Part shown: piece by piece, positions 18,981-28,221 of the stretch
How positions within the stretch are numbered: position 1 is the first letter of the stretch
Layout: each line of letters starts with the position of its first letter
Source of the DNA: JABFRZ01 sp964631945
Lineage (GTDB): Bacteria; Planctomycetota; UBA1135; GCA-002686595
Direction of reading: 5' to 3'
Length of the DNA stretch: 64,000 nucleotides
Assembly: GCA_964631945.1 (NCBI GenBank)
Contig: CAZWAY010000019.1
Span: 19,657 to 83,656, forward strand
Made by a program: the position numbers and the translations under genes
The notes under the pieces: generated by a model
The model's input: only the letters and a program-made list of their open reading frames with translations
The model's database searches: none
What the model was told of the DNA's origin: nothing

Positions 18981-21083
18981 CTACCCGCCGGCCTTCGGCG
19001 GCGTCGAGTCGGGCGCGCTCGGCGGCACGGGCGCCTGCGCGGGCGCCTTCGGGCCCGTGCCCGCGCGCGCGGCGGCCGGCACCGGCAGGCCCGCGCCGCC
19101 GAAGCCCGAGGACGACAGCGCGCGCGTCTCGACCGTGCCCGTGCCGACCTTGGACAGCGCCCACTCCAGCGCCCCGAGCGCGTCGAGCCGGAAGGCCTTG
19201 TAGCCGACCTGCGTGCGCACGCGGTGGTTGCCGTCCTCGCCCAGCTCCAGGCGCCAGTTCACCGGCTCGGCGTCGAAGCCCGGGTGCAGCTGCACGATCG
19301 CCAGGCTCTCGGCCGGCGCGGCCTGCGCCAGGATCAAGAGCGAGCTCACGTTGCCGGCGTCCACGCACACGGGCTGCTCGCGCAGCGGCGCGGGCGCGCT
19401 GACGATGCGTCCGTCGAGGCGCGTCTGCATGCGCCAGGTGTTGGCGACCCACAGCCCGTCGTGCTCGAGCAGCGAGGCGCCCTCCTTCAGGCTGGCGTGT
19501 ACCTGCTCGAGCCGGCCCCGGCGCACGAACTGCTCCAGCGTCAGCTCGCGCGCCGCGCCGCTGCCGGCGGGCGGATAGACGACGCGCGTGGTGTACAGGA
19601 GCGTCTGCGCGTCGAGGCGCACCACGCGGTAGCGCTCGCTCGCCAGGCGCAGGCCGAAGGAATCGCTCTCGGCCGTGCCCTCCAGCAGCACCACGCCGCC
19701 CTCGGCCTGGGGCGGTGGCGCGACCTCGAGCGGGCGTTCGAGCTCGGCGCGGCGCGCCGCCTGGCGCTGGCCGAGCGCGCGCAGCCCCGCCTCCAGCTCG
19801 GCGCGCGCGAAGGCGCGCCCGCGCACCACGACGAAGGCCGGATCCAGCAGGCGCGCGAGGTCCGCGCGCGGGTCCTGGTCGAGCACCAGCAGGTCGGCCC
19901 ACGCGCCCACCTCGATCGTGCCGCGCTGGCCGGCCAGCCCGAGCGCCGCGGCCGCCTCGCGCGTGGCGAGCGCCAGCACCTCTTCGCTGGGGATCCCGGC
20001 GCGCACCCAGGCCGCGAGCTCCTGGTGCAGGGCCGTGCCCGGCATCAGCCACGGCTGCGGCGCGCCCGAGCCGGGCAAGAGCTGCGCGCCCGCGTCGAAC
20101 AGCGCGCGCAGCGCGCGGGCTTGCTTCTCGACCACCGCCACGCCCTGCGCATGCGGCGCGGGCTCGAGCGCGGGCTGGCGCGCGGCCAGCTCGCTGCGCC
20201 ACCACGACTCGTAGGTCGGCGCCAGCAGGCCGAAGAGCGCGCGCCACTCGGGCCCGGACTGGTCCTCGAGGCGCGCCGCGCTGGCGTGCAGGAGCGGCAC
20301 GAGCGGCTTGCCGGCCCGGGCCAGGGCCGCGATCGAATCGTCCAGCGCAGCGCTCGTCAGCGTCTCCCAGGCGGCGCCCGGCGGCAGCAGCGAATCGAGC
20401 GCGTGGAAGCCGTCCTGGCCAGCGGCCAGCGCCTCCGCCAGGGTGAGACGCCCCGGCCGCGGTCCGAACACGGTGAGCCCGCGCTCCTTGGCCAGCGCGA
20501 GCGTCTTGCGCCACACGTCCTCCGGCAGGCCCGGCAGGATCGAGAGGAAGTCGACGCGTTCCTCGAACAGGATCGGCAGGTAGCCCGCGGCCGAGTCGAC
20601 CGTGCGCAGCACCACGGCCGAGGCCGCGGCCGGCGGATCGCCGTCCAGCGCCGCGCCGGCCGTGAGCAGCGTCGGCCCGGGCACGCGCTCGCGCCACTCG
20701 CTCAGGCGCTCGCGCTCGAGCATGAGGCGGTCGCCGCCCAGGTCGCGCACCAGCGTCACGCCGGCCGCCAGGTACAGCGGGTCGTGCTCGGGGTCGAAGT
20801 TGACGTGCGCATCGATCAGGCCCGGCACGACGTGCTTCCCGGCCAGCTCGAGCACGGTCCGATCGCCAGCGCTCGCTTCCAGCGGCCCGAGCGCGCGGAT
20901 GTGCCCATCCTCCAGCCACAGGTCGAGCACGCGCGGCGCGTCGCCCGGCAGCAGCGTGTGCACGGTGGCGCCGCGCAGCAGCAGCAGCGGGGTCCTCGGT
21001 CCGGCGGCGGCGGGCGCCGTCTCCGCCTGGGGAGCCGGAGGGGTGGGCTCCTGCAGGAGCGTGAGCGCGAGGAAGACGAGCAT
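18981..21083 (-). CDS. amidohydrolase-fold protein with lost metal ligands, secreted
   Basis: 700-residue protein. MLVFLALTLLQ is a short leader. Residues about 33-480 follow the imidazolonepropionase-like amidohydrolase pattern: LLLRGATVHTL, VVPGLIDAHVNFD, GVTLVRDLGG, and the end RGTIEVGAWADLLVLDQDPRADL. Key ligands are altered: the HxH of strand 1 is HVN, the usual VAxHAHG segment reads FGPRPG, and the GTDA metal-binding Asp motif reads GSGA. Hydrolysis is therefore unlikely. The final 220 residues form an extra domain (ESDSFGLRLASERYRVVRLD onward) and a Pro/Ala-rich tail. First gene of the operon with dus and the flavoprotein. Confidence 0.75.
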   Translation of the reverse strand: MLVFLALTLLQEPTPPAPQAETAPAAAGPRTPLLLLRGATVHTLLPGDAPRVLDLWLEDGHIRALGPLEASAGDRTVLELAGKHVVPGLIDAHVNFDPEHDPLYLAAGVTLVRDLGGDRLMLERERLSEWRERVPGPTLLTAGAALDGDPPAAASAVVLRTVDSAAGYLPILFEERVDFLSILPGLPEDVWRKTLALAKERGLTVFGPRPGRLTLAEALAAGQDGFHALDSLLPPGAAWETLTSAALDDSIAALARAGKPLVPLLHASAARLEDQSGPEWRALFGLLAPTYESWWRSELAARQPALEPAPHAQGVAVVEKQARALRALFDAGAQLLPGSGAPQPWLMPGTALHQELAAWVRAGIPSEEVLALATREAAAALGLAGQRGTIEVGAWADLLVLDQDPRADLARLLDPAFVVVRGRAFARAELEAGLRALGQRQAARRAELERPLEVAPPPQAEGGVVLLEGTAESDSFGLRLASERYRVVRLDAQTLLYTTRVVYPPAGSGAARELTLEQFVRRGRLEQVHASLKEGASLLEHDGLWVANTWRMQTRLDGRIVSAPAPLREQPVCVDAGNVSSLLILAQAAPAESLAIVQLHPGFDAEPVNWRLELGEDGNHRVRTQVGYKAFRLDALGALEWALSKVGTGTVETRALSSSGFGGAGLPVPAAARAGTGPKAPAQAPVPPSAPDSTPPKAGG

Positions 21084-21192
21084 GCGGGGCCGAGGCAGGC
21101 TGGAGGATACGGAGGTGGACGCGGGCCCGATAGCCGGCGCGAGCGGCGTGCCGCAGTAGGGCCCGGCGCGCGGGACTGGTACGCTGCCGGGA

Positions 21193-22389
21193 ATGTCCCC
21201 GTCCCCCGCTCAGCCGTGCGTGCGCCTCGAGAGCGACGAGATCGCGCGCGGCCCGTGGGTCTACGCGCGCCAGGTCGTGCCGGCCGAGGGCCTGGAGGAC
21301 GGCGCGCTGGTGGCGGTCGAGGACGCCTCCGGGCGCTTCGTGGGGCACGCGCTCTACAACTCGGGCTCGGACATCCGCCTGCGCTGGCTCGCGCGCGGTC
21401 GCAAGAACGCGCTCGACCGCCCGGGCGAGTTCCTGGCGGCGCGCCTGAAGGCCGCGGACGAGCTGCGCCGGCGCACGCTGCGCCTCGAGGAGGTCAGCGA
21501 CGCCTACCGCATCGCGCACGCCGAGGGCGACGACCTGCCGGGCCTGATCGTGGACCGCCTGGGCTCGGTGCTGGTGTGCGAGTACCACGCGCTCGGCTTC
21601 CTGCGCCTGCGGGCCGAGGTCGAGAGCGCGCTCGCGCGCCTCTACCCGGGCTTCACGATCGTGGCGCGCGTGCCCGAGGGCGCGCAGCGCTCCGAGAAGA
21701 TCGCGCCGGACGAGCTGCCCGAGGAGCCGGTCGCCGGGGAGCCCAGCTGGATCGAGGAGCACGGTCTGGCCTATCCGGTACAGCCGGCCGGCGGCCACAA
21801 GACCGGCTGGTTCTGCGACCAGCGCGACAACCGCGTGCGCCTCGGGGCGCTGGCGCGCGGGCGCAGCGTGCTCGACCTGTTCTGCAACACGGGCGGCTTC
21901 GCGCTGCAGGCGGCGCGCCAGGGCGCGCGCGTGGTGCGCGCCGTCGACCTCGACGAGAAGGCCCTGGCGCGCGCGCGGCTCGCCTCCGAGCGCAACCGAC
22001 TGCCGATCGAGTGCGTGCACGCCGACGCCTTCGACGTCCTGCGCGCGGTGGCCAAGGACAAGGAGAGCGACCGGCCCGAGCTGGTGGTGTGCGACCCGCA
22101 CAAGCTCATCCCCTCGCGCGCGCACCTCGAGAGCGGCCGGCGCAAGTACCTCGACCTGTTCGCGCTGGCGCTGGGCGCCACGCGCCCGGGCGGCCTGCTG
22201 GCGGCCTTCTCGTGCTCGGGTTCGCTCGAGCTCGAGGGCTTCCTCGGGCTGATCTTCATGGCCGCACGCCGGGCCGAGCGCGAGATCCGCCTGATCGCGC
22301 TGCTGGAGGCCGGCCCGGACCATCCCCAGCGCCCCGACTGGCCGCGCTCGCGCTACCTGAAGGGCGCGCTCGTGGCGCTGGACCGCTAG
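21193..22389 (+). CDS. RlmI-like class I SAM-dependent rRNA methyltransferase
   Basis: 398-residue enzyme with an N-terminal PUA-like domain (GPWVYARQV ... GRFVGHALYN) and a C-terminal Rossmann methyltransferase of the RlmI/RlmK group that methylates 23S rRNA. HKTGWFCDQRDNR, VLDLFCNTGGFALQA, VVRAVDLDEKALARA and the Cys-containing AFSCSGSL are diagnostic. The usual DPPK motif IV reads DPHK. Length is normal. It is divergent from the amidohydrolase operon and followed by the greA fusion. ATG start at 21193. Confidence 0.88.
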   Translation: MSPSPAQPCVRLESDEIARGPWVYARQVVPAEGLEDGALVAVEDASGRFVGHALYNSGSDIRLRWLARGRKNALDRPGEFLAARLKAADELRRRTLRLEEVSDAYRIAHAEGDDLPGLIVDRLGSVLVCEYHALGFLRLRAEVESALARLYPGFTIVARVPEGAQRSEKIAPDELPEEPVAGEPSWIEEHGLAYPVQPAGGHKTGWFCDQRDNRVRLGALARGRSVLDLFCNTGGFALQAARQGARVVRAVDLDEKALARARLASERNRLPIECVHADAFDVLRAVAKDKESDRPELVVCDPHKLIPSRAHLESGRRKYLDLFALALGATRPGGLLAAFSCSGSLELEGFLGLIFMAARRAEREIRLIALLEAGPDHPQRPDWPRSRYLKGALVALDR

Positions 22390-22514
22390 GCGCACGAGGG
22401 TCGCGCGGCCCGGCTCAACCACAGAAGTGAGGGAACGGTTGTGTGGGCGCCGTTCTGGCGGCATCCTGTCGGGCTTCCGAATTCGAACCCCGAATGGAGC
22501 CGACCTCACTGGCG

Positions 22515-24689
22515 ATGAACCTGGCGCAACTCGTTCGAGATGGGCTCTGGGACGAACTCGAGATCGCCTGGACCGAGCACGTGCTGGCCGGCGCCGCCCT
22601 GGCGCCCGCGCTCGACGCGCTGCAGGCCGCCGCCGCGCGCCGTGAGATCCAGCGCTGCCTGCCCTACGTGCGCGAGCACGCCGAGGTGCTGGCGTCCTCC
22701 GCGCGCGCGCCCGAGGCGGTCGAGCTCCTGGGCGCGACCATGCTGCTGGGCGGCTCGCCGGGGGAGCTCTCGAAGCTCTTGTTCGCCTACGCCGAGAAGG
22801 CCTGGGGCGACGAGCCCTTCTGGGAGCTGTACCGCGACCTGTCGGGCCTGAAGGAGGGCGTGTCCGACATCCGCGGCGCGTGGCGCAAGTTCCGCAAGGT
22901 GCTGGCGCTCGAGGAAGGGCGCGTCGTCTACCACGCCGCCGGCTGGGGTCTCGGCCGCATCGAGGGCCTCGACCTGGCCGGACGCGAGACCAGCGTGCGC
23001 TTCACCTCGGGCAAGAGCGACCGCTTCCCGCTGCAGAGCGCGGTCGACATCTTCGACGTGCTCGAGCCGGGCGACCTGCGCGCGCTGGTGGTCAACGATC
23101 CCAAGGAGCTCGACCGCCTGCTCAAGGAAGAGCCGCTCGAGCCGCTGCGCTGGGTGCTGTCGCGCAACGACGGACGCGCCAACCAGGCGACCATCAAGCT
23201 CGCCATGGGCACGCTCGGCGTCGAGGGGTCGCGCTACACCGCCTGGTGGAAGCGCGCCCTGAAGCAGGCCGAGGGCAGCGAATGGTTCGAGATCTCGGGT
23301 CCGCCCGGCAAGGCGCTGGCGCGCCAGCTGATGCGCGCCGAGGATCCCGCGGCCGGCATCCGCCGCCAGATCCTGCGCTCGCGCGACCTGGGCGAGGCGC
23401 TGACGCGCGTGCGCGCGCTGTTCGCGGGGGCCAGCAGCGTCGAGGGCGTGCGCGGCACGGCGCTCGACGCGCTCGAGGAACTCGCGGCCGCGGGCGGTCC
23501 GCTGCCGCAGCGCCTGGCGGTGTGGCTGTTCGTGCGCGAGCAGCGCGGCACCACGCCCGCGCTCCTGCGGGCCGAGGTGGACAAGGCGCGCGCCAAGGCG
23601 ACCTCGGTCGACCCCTCGCAGCCGCCCCCGGTGTGGGCGCTGTTCGCGCAGGTGCCCGGCGTGCGCGAGCAGGAGCGCTGCATCGAGATCCTGCGCGAGA
23701 GCTTCGGCGACGAGGCCTGGCTGGAGGAGGCCGAGCGCGCGCTCCTGCACGCGCCCCAGGGCATGGTGCGCGGCCTGGTCGAGGCGCTCGAGGCCGCCGG
23801 CCGCCACGAGGCGCTGATCCAGCAGTACGTGTCGCTGCTGGCGCGCCCGATCAAGAACCCCTACCTCCTGGTGCGCCTGGCCGAGCGCCTGGAGACCAGC
23901 GAGTTCGAGCCGCGCCTGGCTCCGCCCAAGCAGCGCACGCACTGCCTGCTGCAGCTCGCCGTGCACCTGAACGAGTTCACCGGCGCGAACCCGACCCTGG
24001 CGCGCTCGCGCACGCGCCTGATCGCGGTCCTGACCGAGGGCGAGAACCCGCTGCTGCGCCGGCTGCTGGCGAGCGCCGACGTCGAGACCCTGCGCGGCTT
24101 CTCGGCCCTGATGGAGAAGGGCGTCGACCGCGCCATCGACCGGCTCTTCACGCAGGTGGTGGTCGAGCTGTGGCCCGACTTCTTCCGGCACGAGGATCAC
24201 GAGTTCTGGGAGTCGGACAACCTGTGGACCACGCGCCCCGGCCTGCAGCGGCGCCAGGAGGAGCTGCGCCTGCTGCGCGACGTCAAGATCCCCGAGAACG
24301 CCGAGGCCATCGGGCGCGCGGCCTCCTACGGCGACCTGTCCGAGAACGCCGAGTGGACGGCCGCGCTCGAGGAGCAGCGCAACCTCACCAATCGCGCCAT
24401 GGAGCTCGAGGCCGAGCTCGAGCGCGCGCGCCTGATCGAGAGCCAGACCCTGCCCGAGGGCAAGGTCGCGCCCGGCACGCGCGTCGCGTACCGCGACCTC
24501 GGCAACGACAGCCTGCACCAGATCGAGATCCTCGGGCCCTGGGACGCGGACGGCGAGAAGCGCATCTCGTATCGCTCGCCGCTGGCCAAGGGCATGCTCG
24601 GCCTGGGCGTGGGCGACGAAGCCCACATCGAACTCCCGAGTGCGCGCATCTCCGTGCGCATCGAGGACGTACAGACCCTCGCGCTCTGA
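22515..24689 (+). CDS. greA: GreA/GreB-type transcript cleavage factor with large N-terminal domain
   Basis: 724-residue protein. The last 160 residues are GreA: a coiled coil with tip YGDLSENAEWTAALEEQ (D607, E610), whose acidic residues reach the RNA polymerase active site to stimulate RNA cleavage, then the FKBP-like domain (KVAPGTRVAYRDLGN ... SPLAKGMLGLGVGDEA). The first 560 residues are helical, apart from a small beta segment VVYHAAGWGLGRIEGLDLAG resembling a CarD/Tudor-like module. Chlamydiae carry a similarly long GreA (about 715 residues), so this is a PVC-type architecture. Start choice is uncertain: 22494 and 22443 are in-frame alternatives. Confidence 0.88.
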   Translation: MNLAQLVRDGLWDELEIAWTEHVLAGAALAPALDALQAAAARREIQRCLPYVREHAEVLASSARAPEAVELLGATMLLGGSPGELSKLLFAYAEKAWGDEPFWELYRDLSGLKEGVSDIRGAWRKFRKVLALEEGRVVYHAAGWGLGRIEGLDLAGRETSVRFTSGKSDRFPLQSAVDIFDVLEPGDLRALVVNDPKELDRLLKEEPLEPLRWVLSRNDGRANQATIKLAMGTLGVEGSRYTAWWKRALKQAEGSEWFEISGPPGKALARQLMRAEDPAAGIRRQILRSRDLGEALTRVRALFAGASSVEGVRGTALDALEELAAAGGPLPQRLAVWLFVREQRGTTPALLRAEVDKARAKATSVDPSQPPPVWALFAQVPGVREQERCIEILRESFGDEAWLEEAERALLHAPQGMVRGLVEALEAAGRHEALIQQYVSLLARPIKNPYLLVRLAERLETSEFEPRLAPPKQRTHCLLQLAVHLNEFTGANPTLARSRTRLIAVLTEGENPLLRRLLASADVETLRGFSALMEKGVDRAIDRLFTQVVVELWPDFFRHEDHEFWESDNLWTTRPGLQRRQEELRLLRDVKIPENAEAIGRAASYGDLSENAEWTAALEEQRNLTNRAMELEAELERARLIESQTLPEGKVAPGTRVAYRDLGNDSLHQIEILGPWDADGEKRISYRSPLAKGMLGLGVGDEAHIELPSARISVRIEDVQTLAL

Positions 24690-24735
24690 AGCGGGCGCGC
24701 CCGTCTCCACTCTCGTCGACCTCCGCCCCTCCCCC

Positions 24736-25417
24736 ATGAGCAAGACCGCCAGCAAGCCCGCCGCGAAGACCGCCCCGACCCGCCTGGACTTCAAGGTCCA
24801 CGACCTGGCGCTGGCCGAGTGGGGCCGCAAGGAGATCGAGCTGGCCGAGGTCGAGATGCCCGGCCTCATGGCGCTGCGCAAGGAGTACGCGCGCGCGCGG
24901 CCGCTCTCCGGCGCGCGCATCACGGGCTCGCTGCACATGACCATCCAGACCGCGGTCCTGATCGAGACCCTGGTGGATCTCGGGGCCGAGGTGCGCTGGG
25001 CCTCGTGCAACATCTTCTCGACCCAGGACCACGCCGCCGCGGCGGTCGCGGTCGGACGCACGGGCACGCCCGCCAAGCCGCGCGGCGTGCCGGTCTTCGC
25101 CTGGAAGGGCGAGACGCTCGACGAGTACTGGTGGTGCACCGAGCAGGCCCTGACCTGGCCGGGCAGCACGGGCCCGAACATGCTGCTGGACGACGGCGGC
25201 GACGCGACCCTGATGGTGCACAAGGGCCGCGAGTACGAGCTCGCCGGCAAGGTGCCCGCGCCCGCCAAGGACGAGGCCGAGGACTGGGCTTCGTGCCTGC
25301 GCGTCCTGGCGCGCACGCTCAAGCAGACGCCGCGCAAGTGGCAGACGATGGCCGGCGGCATCCAGGGCGTGACCGAGGAGACCACCACCGGCGTGCACCG
25401 CCTGTACCAGATGCACA
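24736..25417 (+). CDS. ahcY: adenosylhomocysteinase, N-terminal part up to assembly gap
   Basis: Hydrolyses S-adenosylhomocysteine to adenosine and homocysteine, clearing the product of methylation. The 227 codons before the gap include GSLHMTIQTAVLIETL, ASCNIFSTQDHAAAA, WWCTEQALTWPG, LLDDGGDATLMVHKG and ETTTGVHRLYQMH, all canonical. The ATG at 24736 lies 46 bases after greA and may be co-transcribed. The last 70 codons cover the same protein region as the first 70 codons after the gap, with a different sequence, so the two sides do not simply join. Confidence 0.92.
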
Positions 25418-25427
25418 NNNNNNNNNN
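25418..25427. other. assembly gap (10 N) inside ahcY
   Basis: Ten unknown bases. The sequence to the right restarts about 70 codons earlier in the AhcY protein than where the left side stops, so the true relation of the flanks is unknown. Confidence 0.99.
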
Positions 25428-26446
25428 CGACGCTGCTGATTCACCGGGGCTACGACTTCGAGAAGCACTTCAACACGCACGGCAGGCTGCCGGACATCGA
25501 CCGCAGCAACAAGGAAATCGAGATTATCGACAAGCTGCTGCACAAGGTCCACGCCGAAGACCCGCACAAGTGGCACAACTACGTGGACGGCTGGATCGGC
25601 CTCTCCGAAGAGACGACGACGGGCGTGCACCGGCTCTACCACATGATGAAGCAGGGCAAACTGTTGACCCGCGCGATCAACGTCAACGACTCGGTCACCA
25701 AGTCGAAGTTCGACAACATCTACGGCTGCCGGCACTCGCTGGTGGACGGGATCATGCGCGCCACCGACGTGATGCTGTCGGGCAAGGTCGCGGTCGTGTG
25801 CGGCTACGGCGACGTCGGCAAGGGCTGCGCGCAGTCGCTCGAGGGCGAGGGCGCGCGCGTGATCGTGACCGAGATCGACCCGATCTGCGCGCTGCAGGCG
25901 GCCATGGAGGGCTACGCCGTGCGCACGCTCGAGCAGGTCGTCGGCGAGGCCGACATCATCATCACCGCGACCGGCAACCTGCGCGTGGTCACGGCCGAGC
26001 ACATGGCGAAGATGAAGAACAACGCCATCCTCGGCAACATCGGACACTTCGACAACGAGATCGACATGGCGGCGCTGGCCAAGGTCAAGGGCGTCCAGCG
26101 CGTGAACATCAAGCCGCAGGTCGACCGCTGGGTGTTCCCCGACGGCCACGGCGTGCTGGTCCTGGCCGAGGGCCGGCTGCTGAACCTGGGCTGCGCCACC
26201 GGTCACCCCTCGTTCGTGATGTCGAACAGCTTCTCCAACCAGGTCATCGCGCAGATCGAGCTCTTCCAGAACGCCAAGCGCTACGAGAAGGGCGTGTACG
26301 TGCTGCCGAAGAAGCTCGACGAGAAGGTCGCGCGCCTGCACCTCGCGCACCTCGGAGTGAAGCTGACCACGCTGCGCAAGGACCAGGCCGAGTACCTGGG
26401 CATCCCCGCCGACGGGCCCTTCAAGCCCGGGCACTACCGCTACTAG
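25428..26446 (+). CDS. ahcY: adenosylhomocysteinase, C-terminal part after assembly gap
   Basis: After the gap the frame reads TLLIHRGYDFEKHF, then ETTTGVHRLYHMMKQGKLL, AINVNDSVTKSKFDN, the NAD-binding GKVAVVCGYGDVGKGCAQS, NIGHFDNEIDM and the C-terminal FKPGHYRY, typical of AhcY. Residues up to LYHMM duplicate, in diverged form, the last region before the gap. Codon use between about 25430 and 25700 (for example gaaatcgagattatc) is less GC-extreme than the following sequence. Either the scaffold joins two strains or species, or two copies exist. Stop at 26444-26446. Confidence 0.9.
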
Positions 26447-26454
26447 GACCGCAG

Positions 26455-27195
26455 CTAGGACTCGTGCGGCACCGCCGGCGCGCTGAAGACCATCATGCGG
26501 TCGACCGCGCGGAAGCCGTACTTCTTGGCCATCGCGATCGAGGCCGTGTCGGCGTCGAGCGCGCCCCACACCGGCTTCTTGCCCTGCGCCAGGAGGTCGT
26601 GGATCAGGTGCCCGGCGGAGGAGCTCGCGAAGCCCGCGCGCCGGTGGGACTCGAGCGTGTCGATCGCGAGATCGAACCAGCTCTCGGTGCGGTAGGCCGC
26701 GTGGCAGAAGGAGACCGCGCGCGTGCCGTCGAAGGCCGCGGCCACGGGCCCGCGCGCGAGGGCGCGCCGCAGCTCGGCGGACAGAGCGGGCGGCAGCGCC
26801 GCGAACGCCTCCAGGTCCTCCAGCGTCAGGTAGCGCGTCGGGTGCGTGGGCCGCGGCAGCGCGGCGGGCGCGGGATGGACGTGCACGATCACGGGCTGCT
26901 CGCGCCAGCCGGGCAGCAGCTCGCGCCAGGGCTCGGCGCTCTCGATCGGCGACAGGACGCTCGCGACCGGCTCGCCCAGCAAGCGCAGCTGCGCCACCAG
27001 CGCGGCCGAGGGCCGGTTGACGGCGAAGGCCTTGGGCCCGCCGTGCTCGAGCACCAGGTAGCCGGCGCCGCGCCGGCCCTCCGGGCCGAACAGCACCTCG
27101 CAGCGCTGCTCGAGCAGGAGTCCGCGCGGCGCGACCCAGCGCGGCAGGTCCGGCAGCGCGCTGGCGAGTTCCTGGTGCATCGTGTCCTGCGGCAT
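26455..27195 (-). CDS. GNAT-family acetyltransferase-like protein
   Basis: 246-residue protein. The C-terminal half resembles a GNAT fold: VAAAFDGTRAVSFCHAAYRTESWFDLAIDTLES is followed by HRRAGFASSSAGHLI, a degenerate R-x-x-G-x-A/G acetyl-CoA loop, and ASIAMAKKYGFRAVDRMMVF, the usual asparagine/alanine helix near the end. The N-terminal half is a second domain of unknown role. The substrate is not predictable. It is convergent with ahcY with only 8 bases between stops, and divergent from gluQ. Confidence 0.7.
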   Translation of the reverse strand: MPQDTMHQELASALPDLPRWVAPRGLLLEQRCEVLFGPEGRRGAGYLVLEHGGPKAFAVNRPSAALVAQLRLLGEPVASVLSPIESAEPWRELLPGWREQPVIVHVHPAPAALPRPTHPTRYLTLEDLEAFAALPPALSAELRRALARGPVAAAFDGTRAVSFCHAAYRTESWFDLAIDTLESHRRAGFASSSAGHLIHDLLAQGKKPVWGALDADTASIAMAKKYGFRAVDRMMVFSAPAVPHES

Positions 27196-27263
27196 GGCGA
27201 TGGGGCGCTACCTTGTCGGCCGCGCAGCGCGCCCGCAAGGCCCAGCGCGCGCCTCGCACCCGG

Positions 27264-28153
27264 ATGACGGACGTCGCCCCGCCCCCGCTCGGCCGGCTCG
27301 CGCCCAGCCCGACCGGCCGCTTGCACGTCGGGCACGCGCGCACCTTCCTGCTGGCCTGGTGGCACGCGCGTGCGCGCGGCGGGCGCGTGCTGCTGCGGCT
27401 CGAGGACCTCGACCGCGCGCGCGTGAAGCCAGGCATGCAGGCCGAGTGCCTGCGCGACCTCGAGTGGCTCGGACTCGACTGGGACGGCGCGCCGCTGGTG
27501 CAGTCGGCCGACACCGCGGCCCTGGCGGCCGCGCTCGCGCGCCTGGTCGCGGCGGGCGCGGCCTATGCCTGCGACTGCTCGCGCCAGGACCTCGCGCGCG
27601 CGCCTTCGGCGCCCCACGCGAGCGACGGCGAACTGCGCTACCCGGGGACCTGCCGCACGCGCGTCGCGCGGCCCGGCGGGGCGCCGGGCCCCCAGGCGCT
27701 GCGCCTGCGCGTGCCGGAGGGCGAGATCGAGCTCGAGGACGGCGTCCTCGGCCGATTCCGCTGCGACGTGCAGGCCGAGGTGGGCGACTTCCTGCTGGCG
27801 CGGCGCGACGGCGTCTTCGCCTACCAGCTGGCGGTGGTGGTGGACGATGCGCGCACGGGCGTGAACGAGGTCCTGCGCGGCGCCGACCTCTTGCCGAGCG
27901 CCGCGCGCCAGTGGCACCTGCAACGTGCGCTCGGCCTCTCCCACCCGCGCTGGTTCCACGTGCCGCTGGTGCACGACGAGCACGGCCAGCGCCTGGCCAA
28001 GCGGCGCGGCGACGAGCTCGCGCNNNNNNNNNNNNNNNNNNNNNNNNNNNNNNNNNNNNNNNNNNNNNNNNNNNNNNNNNNNNNNNNNNNNNNNNNNNNN
28101 NNNNNNNNNNNNNNNNNNNNNNNGAGCTCGCGCGCCTCCAGCGCGCCCGCTAG
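27264..28153 (+). CDS. gluQ: glutamyl-Q tRNA(Asp) synthetase, interrupted by an assembly gap
   Basis: Truncated GluRS paralogue that places Glu on the queuosine base of tRNA-Asp. GRLAPSPTGRLHVGHART carries the HIGH motif (HVGH), LLRLEDLDRAR is next, YACDCSRQDL and YPGTCR hold the zinc-type cysteines, and YQLAVVVDDARTGVNEVLRGADLL is conserved. RLAKRRGDELA stands at the KMSKS position. A 100-N gap follows codon 253; nine codons and a TAG after the gap (28124-28153) may be the true end but cannot be placed in frame. ATG 27264 fits family length better than TTG 27213. Confidence 0.85.
28024..28123. other. assembly gap (100 N) inside gluQ
   Basis: A conventional 100-N scaffold gap of unknown real length. 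The same ten bases, gagctcgcgc, end the left flank and begin the right flank. Confidence 0.99.
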
Positions 28154-28181
28154 CTCGGGTGGGCCCTTCCAGCGCGGCGGC

Positions 28182-28209
28182 TTGACTCCCCCACCCCCGC
28201 CGCTACGCT
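28182..28209 (+). promoter_or_regulatory. promoter-like sequence for tRNA-Asn
   Basis: TTGACT (28182-28187), 16-base spacer, TACGCT (28204-28209), 12 bases before the tRNA 5' end. Same layout as the tRNA-Leu promoter. Confidence 0.6.
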
Positions 28210-28221
28210 CTCCCGCCCCGT

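Noticed and set aside
18792..22430. Plus-strand open frame of 1212 codons
   Set aside because: Antisense shadow of the amidohydrolase-like gene and out of frame with the RlmI-like gene.
24690..24735. SAH riboswitch upstream of ahcY
   Set aside because: Only 46 bases separate greA and ahcY and no such fold is visible.
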